Virus record (IMG/VR): IMGVR_UViG_3300027849_000035
Span: 1 to 32,283 of that record
Reading direction: 5' to 3' (one strand)
DNA length: 32,283 nucleotides
Source of the DNA: a virus
Shown here: positions 21,843-27,672 of the stretch, one piece after another
Numbering within the stretch: the first letter of the stretch is position 1
Layout of the letters: every line of letters starts with the position of its first letter
Position numbers and translations under genes: made by a program
Notes under the pieces: generated by a model
What the model saw: only the letters and a program-made list of their open reading frames with translations
What the model was told of the DNA's origin: nothing
Database searches by the model: none

Positions 21843-22041
21843 TGTCCCATATGATGTTTAAATCTTTTATCCATCTGTTTATGGTTTTTGGTGAACAAGT
21901 ACAGGGTTTATAATATGAATGCTTGTAGTACTTTGAGTGGAGTTTGCAAACCAATTCAAATTCGATAGCTGATATGTGCTGTTTGTTTCCCAACCTAAAT
22001 TCTCCCCAATCAATTCTATCTTCTTTTTCAAATTCTACCAT
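21823..22041 (-). CDS. Small HTH-like protein (72 aa)
   Basis: Starts MVEFEKEDRIDWGEFRLGNK. The C-terminal CTCSPKTINRWIKDLNIIWD reads as a helix-turn-helix recognition segment (SPKTINRWIKDL), and the middle HISAIEFELVCKLHSKYYKH is helical. Likely DNA-binding; no target visible. Similar small proteins occur beside nuclease genes in flavobacterial phages. Its ATG overlaps the preceding stop. Confidence 0.6.
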   Translation of the reverse strand: MVEFEKEDRIDWGEFRLGNKQHISAIEFELVCKLHSKYYKHSYYKPCTCSPKTINRWIKDLNIIWDNGNKKD

Positions 22042-22181
22042 CTTTTAATTTTTAAATCATTCAGGTCTTTTCTTCTTTTATCGCAGTTGCATTTGCTTCC
22101 CCTAAAGGTATGGTATTTTTCTACAATAAATTTGATGCCTGTATATTTTGTAATGTAATAAATTAAATCTCCTAGTTTCAT
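22035..22181 (-). CDS. Small Cys-containing phage protein (48 aa)
   Basis: MKLGDLIYYITKYTGIKFIV then FRGSKCNCDKRRKDLNDL. The GD-I-x-x-I-T-x-x-T-G-I-K start with a CxCDxR-K-x-x-LN end is a pattern I associate with small conserved proteins of Bacteroidota phages. ATGA overlap with the preceding gene, and stop inside ATGGTAG shared with the next start. Function unknown. Confidence 0.7.
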   Translation of the reverse strand: MKLGDLIYYITKYTGIKFIVEKYHTFRGSKCNCDKRRKDLNDLKIKRW

Positions 22182-22648
22182 TTGAATTTTGTTAAATATT
22201 TTTTATTAATTACATATGTTTCACCATTGCCAAAATCTTTTATTTCTTTTAATTCTGTTGCTTTTGTTCTTTTTATGTGTCCTATTAATTCAACAGTATT
22301 TTCTTGTACCCAAGCAAGAACGTAATGGTTTGCTTTTTTTCTTTTAAATTGATTTGCATTTAAAAGCAGGTCAGGTCTTTGTTTTGAGTTTGAGCATTTA
22401 ACATCTACCCCATATTTAAAATCATATCCTGAATCGCCTTTTCCTATTGTAAGAACATCAACCTTTTCCCCTGTATGAATTGAATAAGCAAGTTCACCAA
22501 TTACACCAATGTAGTGTCTCCACCAAGCAGGTTTGCTTTTAAAGAAATTAGAACTGTTTTTTGTATCTGCGTGATTCATAGAACCTGAACGTTTCATTGC
22601 TAAATCTTTGCACCATTCTAATTGTTGTTCTGTTAATGTAATTATCAT
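22178..22648 (-). CDS. PD-(D/E)XK nuclease-like protein
   Basis: 156 aa. RHYIGVIGELAYSIHTGEKV supplies the early Glu, GDSGYDFKYGVDVKCSNSKQ the D...(n)...D-V-K core, and ANHYVLAWVQENTVELIGHI the following strands. This IGELA / YDF..VDVK / YVLAWV layout is frequent in phage restriction-endonuclease-fold proteins of unknown target. Could process recombination or degrade host DNA. ATGA overlaps at both borders. Confidence 0.65.
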   Translation of the reverse strand: MIITLTEQQLEWCKDLAMKRSGSMNHADTKNSSNFFKSKPAWWRHYIGVIGELAYSIHTGEKVDVLTIGKGDSGYDFKYGVDVKCSNSKQRPDLLLNANQFKRKKANHYVLAWVQENTVELIGHIKRTKATELKEIKDFGNGETYVINKKYLTKFK

Positions 22649-23130
22649 ATCAATTTTTTAAGTTTTTCTTTTACTTTTCTATAGGTGTTATAAAGTGAAT
22701 AATATTCAATATAAGAATTTCTAGAAAAATCAGCAATGCTTTCTCCTTCATTTACTATTTCAAATACCTTTCGGTCATACCAAAACATATTTTTTAATTC
22801 ATCTTTTATTTTACCATATGCTTCATCATAATCAACATCATAATCATATTGAGATAAATTTGTATCTTCAATATTAACTATCGTGATATTTTTCCCTTTA
22901 CGTTTTAAATCTATGTATAAAGTTTTAAGTACTTTAAATATGTAGTAATAGTTTATGTCGTTATCGTGATATATGATGTCTAAGCCCATTTCTATTTTAG
23001 GTATCACTTTTATGTACATTTCCTGAACAATGTCCTCAGCTATCATTTTATTACAACCAAATGAACTAACAACGTTAATCCAAGTTTTGTGTTTTTTAGC
23101 TAGTAATAATATAACTTCTTTTTCAGGCAT
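22645..23130 (-). CDS. Sigma-70/ECF-like factor
   Basis: 161 aa. Region-2-like segment at about 25-85: KMIAEDIVQEMYIKVIPKIE, then NYYYIFKVLKTLYIDLKRKG (the AEDIVQEMYIKV and YIDLKRKGK motifs bind core polymerase and the -10 in sigma factors). Region-4-like HTH near the C-terminus: FEIVNEGESIADFSRNSYIE, ending VKEKLKKLI. Such small sigma-like proteins are common in flavobacterial phages, and could direct late transcription. An alternative is a terminase-small-like HTH protein. ATGA overlap with the next gene. Confidence 0.7.
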   Translation of the reverse strand: MPEKEVILLLAKKHKTWINVVSSFGCNKMIAEDIVQEMYIKVIPKIEMGLDIIYHDNDINYYYIFKVLKTLYIDLKRKGKNITIVNIEDTNLSQYDYDVDYDEAYGKIKDELKNMFWYDRKVFEIVNEGESIADFSRNSYIEYYSLYNTYRKVKEKLKKLI

Positions 23131-23135
23131 TTTTT

Positions 23136-23981
23136 TTATTTCAATGGGTCGTATAAGTCTCCAACTATTTGAGGTAAACCAAAATCATTAACTTCAAAAC
23201 TAAATGTATCAAAAGCATATCCCCTGCTTCTACCACATTTAACTGTGACCCAATTTTTATTTACAGTATTAGCTTCTAACTGAATAACTGTTTCTGCTTT
23301 CTTTTCAAGAAACGAGCCAAGATGTCCTGTTCCTAGTTTAGAACTACCAAAGTTTTGATGTATAACGTTTATTATGTGGCATTTATAAAGTGATGACCAT
23401 TCCATAAGTTTCTGAACAAGATGATTACTTTCAGAAATATTATTTGCATCAGAACATAAGTCTGCAATTCCATCAATAATGATTAAAGATGGTGCTTTAA
23501 TTTTTTCTTTTAAATAGTAATCTATGAACTGAATTCGCATTTTGTAATCTATTGACCTTAACCCAAAGGTATGATAAATTTCTGAATTAATATTAGAATC
23601 CATTTTATGTACCCTTTCAAAGACCTTTTGACAATGCCACAAGCCTTGTTCTGTGTCAATGTGTACTAACTGACCTTCTGTACCCCTATGCCCTTTTATA
23701 TCGCCCCCAAATTGATTTGAACCACTAAGATAACAAGAAGCTAATAATGATATAAAAAATGTCTTCTTTGTTTTTGGTGGTGCAGTAACTACTGATAGGT
23801 TGCCAAATGTACCAATCGGTATTGGAACTATTAAATCCCCTTCTACCTTATTTGATTTTACTAATTTTTCTCCAAAAGATAATGCTACAGGTGGATAGGC
23901 TATTTTTTCTTTTGAATCTACAAAGCAGTCTTGTTCTATAAACTGCATTAACATATTGTGTTCGTTCTGTTTTTCTGTCAT
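23136..23981 (-). CDS. RecA/RepA-like AAA ATPase (replicative helicase or recombinase)
   Basis: 281 aa. Walker A region LSVVTAPPKTKKTFFISLLA (about 58-77) keeps Lys-Thr but lacks the usual glycines; Walker B SLIIIDGIADLC; then HIINVIHQNFGSSKLGTGHLG and FLEKKAETVIQLE. This layout is that of RepA-like/AAA_25 ATPases and Sak4-like proteins in Bacteroidota elements. Together with the SSB-like protein downstream of its promoter block it may form the replication initiation or annealing machinery. Degenerate A-loop with KTKKTF is known in Bacteroidota homologues (recollection). Confidence 0.75.
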   Translation of the reverse strand: MTEKQNEHNMLMQFIEQDCFVDSKEKIAYPPVALSFGEKLVKSNKVEGDLIVPIPIGTFGNLSVVTAPPKTKKTFFISLLASCYLSGSNQFGGDIKGHRGTEGQLVHIDTEQGLWHCQKVFERVHKMDSNINSEIYHTFGLRSIDYKMRIQFIDYYLKEKIKAPSLIIIDGIADLCSDANNISESNHLVQKLMEWSSLYKCHIINVIHQNFGSSKLGTGHLGSFLEKKAETVIQLEANTVNKNWVTVKCGRSRGYAFDTFSFEVNDFGLPQIVGDLYDPLK

Positions 23982-23994
23982 TCGATAAATATAT

Positions 23995-24030
23995 AAAAAA
24001 AAAGGTATAGATAATGAAACCTATACCTTT
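23995..24030 (-). terminator. Rho-independent terminator after SSB-like gene
   Basis: AAAGGTATAG pairs perfectly with CTATACCTTT around a 10-nt loop on the minus strand, followed by a T-run. It separates the SSB operon from the ATPase operon. Confidence 0.88.
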
Positions 24031-24049
24031 AAATTAAAAATGGTTAGTT

Positions 24050-24349
24050 TTAAAATGGTAAATCTGCATCGGCAGTTGCTGCAACATTTGCAGGTGCATC
24101 TTCTTTTTCTGCTAAAGCTACTGTTCCATCTGTCCAAACGACCTTCCCATTTCCTAGATAGTTCTTTGCTACTTTTGCATCACGTTCTTCTTTAGTTTGT
24201 GAATCAATAAAAGCTACATTGTTTCCGTATCTAGTTTCATCTTGAACTGATATGGTTAAATTGTAATAGACTGCCCCATCTTTTCCTTTTACGAATTTCT
24301 CCTTTGGTAATCGGTCAACTCTAATTGACCCTGTAATAAGTGTACTCAT
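24050..24349 (-). CDS. ssb: Single-stranded DNA-binding protein-like
   Basis: 99 aa. MSTLITGSIRVDRLPKEKFV and YYNLTISVQDETRYGNNVAF are OB-fold strands, followed by LGNGKVVWTDGTVALAE. The end DADLPF matches the acidic SSB C-terminal tip (DDDIPF) that recruits partner proteins. Shorter than cellular SSB (~150-180 aa), as phage ones often are. Operon with small genes upstream; terminator directly downstream. Confidence 0.82.
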   Translation of the reverse strand: MSTLITGSIRVDRLPKEKFVKGKDGAVYYNLTISVQDETRYGNNVAFIDSQTKEERDAKVAKNYLGNGKVVWTDGTVALAEKEDAPANVAATADADLPF

Positions 24350-24353
24350 AATT

Positions 24354-24524
24354 TATTTATTTAGTTGTTAATTTATTTATTTCTTTTTTAATTTCTAGTA
24401 AAAAACTTTTCGCTTCTATAATAGATTTTTCATAATCAAAATAATCTAAACTTTTTTCAGGATAATTATTATTTATATTATAAAAACAATTTACTAAATT
24501 TTTAGCATAATTTTTTGCATTCAT
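24354..24524 (-). CDS. Small hypothetical protein (56 aa)
   Basis: Starts MNAKNYAKNLVNCFYNINNN, ends in a helical IIEAKSFLLEIKKEINKL. Similar helices occur in small phage proteins of the replication region. Ends 4 nt before the SSB gene. No family recognised. Confidence 0.6.
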
Positions 24525-24529
24525 ATTAT

Positions 24530-24673
24530 TTAGTTATTAATTTTACCTAAAAAAACTTTTCTTCTTACCCAACTTGACCTTGATAGTCTTTCTTTTTTTG
24601 CTTCTTTTGTAATATAGATAAAATCTTCATCTGAAAACCTAATCGTTACAAGTTTATTCATAAGTTTATTCAT
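24530..24673 (-). CDS. Ribbon-helix-helix-like small protein (47 aa)
   Basis: MNKLMNKLVTIRFSDEDFIY then KEAKKERLSRSSWVRRKVF. The strand VTIRFSDEDFIYI, helix, and SRSSWVRR turn-helix match Arc/MetJ/CopG-type DNA-binding proteins, usually repressors. The 12-bp duplication MNKL-MNKL at the start leaves two possible ATGs (24673, 24661). A possible regulator of the surrounding early genes. Confidence 0.65.
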   Translation of the reverse strand: MNKLMNKLVTIRFSDEDFIYITKEAKKERLSRSSWVRRKVFLGKINN

Positions 24674-24696
24674 ATTTATTTATTTAGTTATTAAAT

Positions 24697-24795
24697 TTAT
24701 TCATCTGTATAATTAAACTCTGCGTGTTCCCCACAATCAGAACAAATATCTGATTCCCATAGTGGGTATGCCCCACAACAATTTGATTCAGTCAT
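24697..24795 (-). CDS. Small zinc-ribbon protein (32 aa)
   Basis: MTESNCCGAYPLWESDICSD followed by CGEHAEF. The CCGA-(n)-CSDCGEH pattern is a widespread tiny zinc-ribbon in phages. Four Cys available for one zinc. Function unknown. Ends 23 nt before the RHH-like gene. Confidence 0.72.
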   Translation of the reverse strand: MTESNCCGAYPLWESDICSDCGEHAEFNYTDE

Positions 24796-24796
24796 C

Positions 24797-25216
24797 TTAT
24801 TTCTTTTTAAAATCATCTGATTCATCTTCTCCAAATACCCCTAGTTCATAAAAGCCTGTCAGTTTTAATACTGCCCTGCTTAATGCTCGTTTCTCTGCCA
24901 TTTCCACAACATACCAACTTTGGCAATTTCCGTCTTTATAAGTAGTTCCTTTTAAAGCACTACCAAAAGTTTCACAAGTATAAATAGGCTTTAAATCTAA
25001 AAATGCAGTTGCTTTTATTACTGCAAAATTAGTTTCACATTTAATTACTTTATAAGCAATCTTAATGTTTTCTTTAGCTTGTATTTTTTCTATTCCTGAC
25101 CTTGTGATTATAGTAAAGGTTTTTTTATTATCCCCAAATCCAATTTCTTTTGTAAATATATCTTCTGATGTTAATTCATACTTTAGATATAAAGCCTTTA
25201 ATTTGTCCCTGTTCAT
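24797..25216 (-). CDS. Possible recombination-linked protein (139 aa)
   Basis: Starts MNRDKLKALYLKYELTSEDI. Features: FTIITRSGIEKIQAKENIKI, CETNFAVIKATAFLDLKPIY, a GSALKGTTYKDGNCQSWYVV segment and the highly conserved-looking EMAEKRALSRAVLKLTGFYE. The last motif (A-E-K-R-A-L-S-R-A-V-L-K) echoes the A-x-T-R-A-I-x-R-A signature of Rad52/ERF-like single-strand annealing proteins, which would suit its place beside SSB and NinG genes. The likeness is limited, so unknown function remains possible. Confidence 0.45.
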   Translation of the reverse strand: MNRDKLKALYLKYELTSEDIFTKEIGFGDNKKTFTIITRSGIEKIQAKENIKIAYKVIKCETNFAVIKATAFLDLKPIYTCETFGSALKGTTYKDGNCQSWYVVEMAEKRALSRAVLKLTGFYELGVFGEDESDDFKKK

Positions 25217-25218
25217 TT

Positions 25219-25353
25219 TTATTTATTTAATTGATTATTTACTACTTCTAATTTTGCTTCTAAAAATGTAATCTTATTTAGTAATGCTTCTATTCTATAT
25301 TCATACTCCTGTATAATTGCCTTTGAAGTATCTGATGAAAAGTTAATCCCCAT
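25219..25353 (-). CDS. Small coiled-coil protein (44 aa)
   Basis: MGINFSSDTSKAIIQEYEYR then LLNKITFLEAKLEVVNNQLN: one amphipathic helix with leucine heptads. Ends 2 nt before the next ATG. No family recognised. Confidence 0.55.
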   Translation of the reverse strand: MGINFSSDTSKAIIQEYEYRIEALLNKITFLEAKLEVVNNQLNK

Positions 25354-25354
25354 A

Positions 25355-25504
25355 TTAATCTAAATTTAATAAAGTTGATTTTGCTATTTCTAGCCTTTTG
25401 TAAATAGCCATCTGCTCAAAAGCATCTGCATTTAATACTGCACCTTGTAATTGTTGTTCTAAGGTTTTAATTTCCTTACTTAATGTTGTTCTTTGTGTTT
25501 CCAT
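25355..25504 (-). CDS. Small coiled-coil protein (49 aa)
   Basis: METQRTTLSKEIKTLEQQLQ followed by AFEQMAIYKRLEIAKSTLL: helical, with Leu heptads. Starts 3 nt after AAACAGAAC and ends 1 nt before the ATG of another coiled-coil gene; the two may pair. No family recognised. Confidence 0.6.
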   Translation of the reverse strand: METQRTTLSKEIKTLEQQLQGAVLNADAFEQMAIYKRLEIAKSTLLNLD

Positions 25505-25507
25505 TTT

Positions 25508-25516
25508 GTTCTGTTT
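25508..25516 (-). promoter_or_regulatory. AAACAGAAC start-proximal motif
   Basis: Exact 9-mer on the minus strand, 3 nt before the ATG at 25504 and directly after the T-run of a hairpin. Confidence 0.5.
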
Positions 25517-25539
25517 AAAAAGGGAGGTTTTACCCTCCC
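25517..25539 (-). terminator. Rho-independent terminator or attenuator
   Basis: GGGAGG pairs with CCTCCC on the minus strand, followed by five T. It ends only 12 nt before the next ATG, so readthrough or attenuation must feed the downstream genes. Confidence 0.75.
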
Positions 25540-25547
25540 GTTAGTTT

Positions 25548-25772
25548 TTATATTTTTGCTAGTATTTCCTCGTTAGCTTTTATTATTTTTTCTATCTCTG
25601 ATTTATCATTAAAAAACAAATCTAAAATCGTTTTATAAAATTTAATAGTAGACCATTCTTCATCTGTTAAATCGTAACTTTTATCTTCCCATTTATCTAA
25701 TAAAGATATTAGCATTCTGTAAGTTCTGTTGTTACTTTTGTAAACTTCTGTAATAATTGCTGAATTTTTCAT
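25548..25772 (-). CDS. Small hypothetical protein (74 aa)
   Basis: Starts MKNSAIITEVYKSNNRTYRM; mostly helical, with SYDLTDEEWSTIKFYKTILD and EIEKIIKANEEILAK. First gene after a promoter-like block (25802-25828), AAACAGAAC motif 3 nt before the start, and a terminator right after the stop, so it may be produced alone at high level. No family recognised. Confidence 0.65.
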   Translation of the reverse strand: MKNSAIITEVYKSNNRTYRMLISLLDKWEDKSYDLTDEEWSTIKFYKTILDLFFNDKSEIEKIIKANEEILAKI

Positions 25773-25775
25773 TTT

Positions 25776-25784
25776 GTTCTGTTT
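25776..25784 (-). promoter_or_regulatory. AAACAGAAC start-proximal motif
   Basis: Exact 9-mer on the minus strand, 3 nt before the ATG at 25772. Confidence 0.5.
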
Positions 25785-25801
25785 TATTTATTAATATTAA
25801 A

Positions 25802-25828
25802 CAAATATAAACAAAAAATTTAATAACT
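25802..25828 (-). promoter_or_regulatory. Bacteroidota-type promoter, third copy
   Basis: TATATTTG at 25802-25809 and the upstream block AGTTATTAAATTT as in the promoters at 14662 and 21377, but the -33 triplet at 19 nt spacing reads GTT rather than TTG. Confidence 0.6.
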
Positions 25829-25841
25829 AACTATAAAAGAC

Positions 25842-25872
25842 AAAAAAAAAGGATAAAAAATTAATTTTACCC
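25842..25872 (-). terminator. Terminator after NinG-like gene
   Basis: GGGTAAAA and TTTTATCC pair (one G-U) around a short AT loop on the minus strand, followed by nine T; 39 nt after the gene stop. Confidence 0.75.
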
Positions 25873-25911
25873 TCCTTTCTTTAACAGAACAGAACATTCA
25901 AATATACGTCT

Positions 25912-26307
25912 TTACATTGAATCTACGAAGTTTTTATACCTTTTAATCATATCTTCTAATTCAAAGTCTGATAGCTTTATTATTTGTTGTGATTTAACGT
26001 GTAATCTTTCTGCAGTTCCTTCACCATATTTAGCATCTAGGTTTACTGCAAATTTATATTGTTCACCATATTTAAAAACATTGCATCCTGCACATTGTAC
26101 TTGGCAGTTAATTTCATCCCATCTAGTTGTGTAGTGTTTACGAGATTGGAAATGTCCGTTTTGTAGTTTCTTCCAATGGTCTTGTTTTCCACAGGTAAAG
26201 CAGGTAGATATTTCATCAACTGAATTTTTTAGTCTTATATATTGACTAAATACAGTATCTAGCTTTTTAACTATTTTACTTCTAGTTAATTTCTTTTTAG
26301 ATGGCAT
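25912..26307 (-). CDS. ninG: NinG/Rap-like recombination protein
   Basis: 131 aa. Features the NinG layout: SKIVKKLDTVFSQYIRLKNS, CFTCGKQDHWKKLQNGHFQS (CxxC and the NGHF motif), RWDEINCQVQCAGCNVFKYG (CxxC) and LEDMIKRYKNFV. The His in NGHF and the zinc Cys give it an HNH-nuclease character; in lambda, NinG (Rap) targets Holliday junctions. Its N-terminal part overlaps the end of a 53-aa gene by 11 nt. Confidence 0.9.
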   Translation of the reverse strand: MPSKKKLTRSKIVKKLDTVFSQYIRLKNSVDEISTCFTCGKQDHWKKLQNGHFQSRKHYTTRWDEINCQVQCAGCNVFKYGEQYKFAVNLDAKYGEGTAERLHVKSQQIIKLSDFELEDMIKRYKNFVDSM

Positions 26308-26458
26308 TATCTAGAATTTCAATTATATGTCTTATTTCGCTACGTTCAAATTTACCTTCTACCTTACTGTTATATGTTTCAAACTTAATTGAATACATAT
26401 CTTTTTCTTCTTTTTTATCTTCTTTGAAAAGGTGTTTTACGTCTAGTTTAAATTGCAT
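26297..26458 (-). CDS. Small hypothetical protein (53 aa)
   Basis: Starts MQFKLDVKHLFKEDKKEEKD, then MYSIKFETYNSKVEGKFERS and EIRHIIEILDN. Alpha/beta, charged. Directly upstream of ninG with an 11-nt overlap; the two form one operon behind the AT-rich 26459-26631 segment. No family recognised. Confidence 0.6.
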   Translation of the reverse strand: MQFKLDVKHLFKEDKKEEKDMYSIKFETYNSKVEGKFERSEIRHIIEILDNAI

Positions 26459-26533
26459 AGTTTTAAAATTTTGATTAAAATGTTTTTTTTTGTAGAATAA
26501 AAATAATAAATTTACATTTTTTATTTACTACAA

Positions 26534-26581
26534 ATATCTAAATATATATCTAAAAATATATCTAAAAATATATATAAACAA
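26534..26581 (+). repeat. Four 12-bp AT-rich tandem repeats
   Basis: ATATCTAAATAT, ATATCTAAAAAT, ATATCTAAAAAT, ATATATAAACAA in direct tandem, in the 173-bp gene-free segment between the holin-like gene and the ninG operon (26459-26631). The rest of this segment is A/T-only runs. Iteron-like; could be a replication origin element or operator. Confidence 0.8.
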
Positions 26582-26586
26582 ATATA
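26579..26586 (-). promoter_or_regulatory. Possible -7 promoter element of ninG operon
   Basis: TATATTTG on the minus strand, as in the other three promoters, but no TTG 19 nt upstream. The tandem repeats lie just downstream. Confidence 0.4.
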
Positions 26587-26631
26587 ATAATAATATAATA
26601 AAAATAAAGACCTAGAAATTATAATCAATAA

Positions 26632-27051
26632 CTACTTTCCTATTGATTTAATCTTTTCAAAACCTCTAGAACCAAAATAAGCTGCTACAATTAAAGACAA
26701 TAAACCTGTAATAGAATCTAAAGGGTATTCTAGAAACCAACCTGCAACATAAGATAAAGAAAAAAATACTAAAGTTAAAGGTCTTACGTTTTTAGATAAC
26801 CAACTATCTGAAGCCATATCTGATTCCCAACGTTTAGTTACCTCCTGCATTTCCATTACATCTATTTCAAGCAGTTTTAAAGCAATATCTTTATCTTCCT
26901 GTGATATATTACTATCTTTTTGTATTAAGTCTTTAGCCTTGCCTAAAATGCCTACACTTGGTATTACATCACCTACTATAGATAATATTTTTGGTGCAAC
27001 ATTTTTTAAGAATTTACCTATTCTAGTTTCAGCAAACTTTTTTTTAGACAT
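26632..27051 (-). CDS. Holin-like membrane protein (3TM type)
   Basis: 139 aa. Amphipathic N-terminus (RIGKFLKNVAPKILSIVGDV), a helical middle with LEIDVMEMQEVTKRWESDMA, the strongly conserved DSWLSKNVRPLTLVFFSLSY followed by hydrophobic VAGWFLEYPL and ITGLLSLIVAAYFGSRGFEK. This SWLSKNVRPL + two C-terminal membrane spans fits the three-TM holin family (GTA_holin_3TM-like). Near the endolysin gene. Would form the membrane lesion at lysis. Confidence 0.8.
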   Translation of the reverse strand: MSKKKFAETRIGKFLKNVAPKILSIVGDVIPSVGILGKAKDLIQKDSNISQEDKDIALKLLEIDVMEMQEVTKRWESDMASDSWLSKNVRPLTLVFFSLSYVAGWFLEYPLDSITGLLSLIVAAYFGSRGFEKIKSIGK

Positions 27052-27052
27052 A

Positions 27053-27208
27053 CTATTCTTTTTTATTCTTATTTAATAGATACCATTTTTGAACAGTATA
27101 TCCAATCGTGATACTTAATAAAAGTATTTTTAATAAAACATCTATATTAGACATTGAAATTCCAAAGGTGGTTAAGTTAATAATTATAGTTTTGTAGTCG
27201 GTTATCAT
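27053..27208 (-). CDS. Small membrane protein, lysis module (51 aa)
   Basis: Starts MITDYKTIIINLTTFGISMS and holds one span (DVLLKILLLSITIGYTVQKW) with a basic tail. ATGA overlap with the preceding gene and 1 nt before the holin-like start. Possibly a second holin or antiholin (inference). Confidence 0.65.
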   Translation of the reverse strand: MITDYKTIIINLTTFGISMSNIDVLLKILLLSITIGYTVQKWYLLNKNKKE

Positions 27209-27669
27209 TTCTTGTCTATTTGTTGTAGCTTTTTAGCTGCCCAATTAATACCTGATGTTCCACCCCAACCTAACCAAGCAACATAACCCTTGTCTTTCCA
27301 AGGTGTGCTTTCAAATTCAGGGTTTACTTCTGCGTTCTTTTGATGTCTTTTAAAAGATGACATTCTAGCAATGGTTTCCCTGCTTATTTTTTCTCGTTTA
27401 GCTAATTGATTTGCTCTAACCCATCCAACCCTAGTCATTCCTTTTACTTCATCACCATACTTGTCCCTCCATCTTAATACTTTTTTAGCATTATTAGAAG
27501 CACTTTTAGGGTAATCATTATAAGTTTCAAGGTTTATCATTTTACCTTGAAAAGAACGATAGCAAATGGCTATAGCTTGTGATTTATCGTGATACTGCAT
27601 TACCTGTGGCACACAGCGAATCATAAATTCACTTTGCTTTTCACCAATTTTTTTGTTTGGAATAGGCAT
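27205..27669 (-). CDS. Conserved phage protein with RVGW-RANQLAKRE domain
   Basis: 154 aa. N-terminal QSEFMIRCVPQVMQYHDKSQ and AIAICYRSFQ; C-terminal domain NAKKVLRWRDKYGDEVKGMT, RVGWVRANQLAKREKISRET, IARMSSFKRHQKNAEVN and YVAWLGWGGTSGINWAAKKL. This WVRANQLA-RE-IS-ETI-RM-SF-RHQ domain is often found at the C-terminus of phage prohead proteases or as a separate head-region gene (family recollection; DUF5824-like). Here it is between endolysin and holin-like genes. Role unknown; possibly capsid assembly. Confidence 0.65.
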   Translation of the reverse strand: MPIPNKKIGEKQSEFMIRCVPQVMQYHDKSQAIAICYRSFQGKMINLETYNDYPKSASNNAKKVLRWRDKYGDEVKGMTRVGWVRANQLAKREKISRETIARMSSFKRHQKNAEVNPEFESTPWKDKGYVAWLGWGGTSGINWAAKKLQQIDKK

Positions 27670-27672
27670 ATC

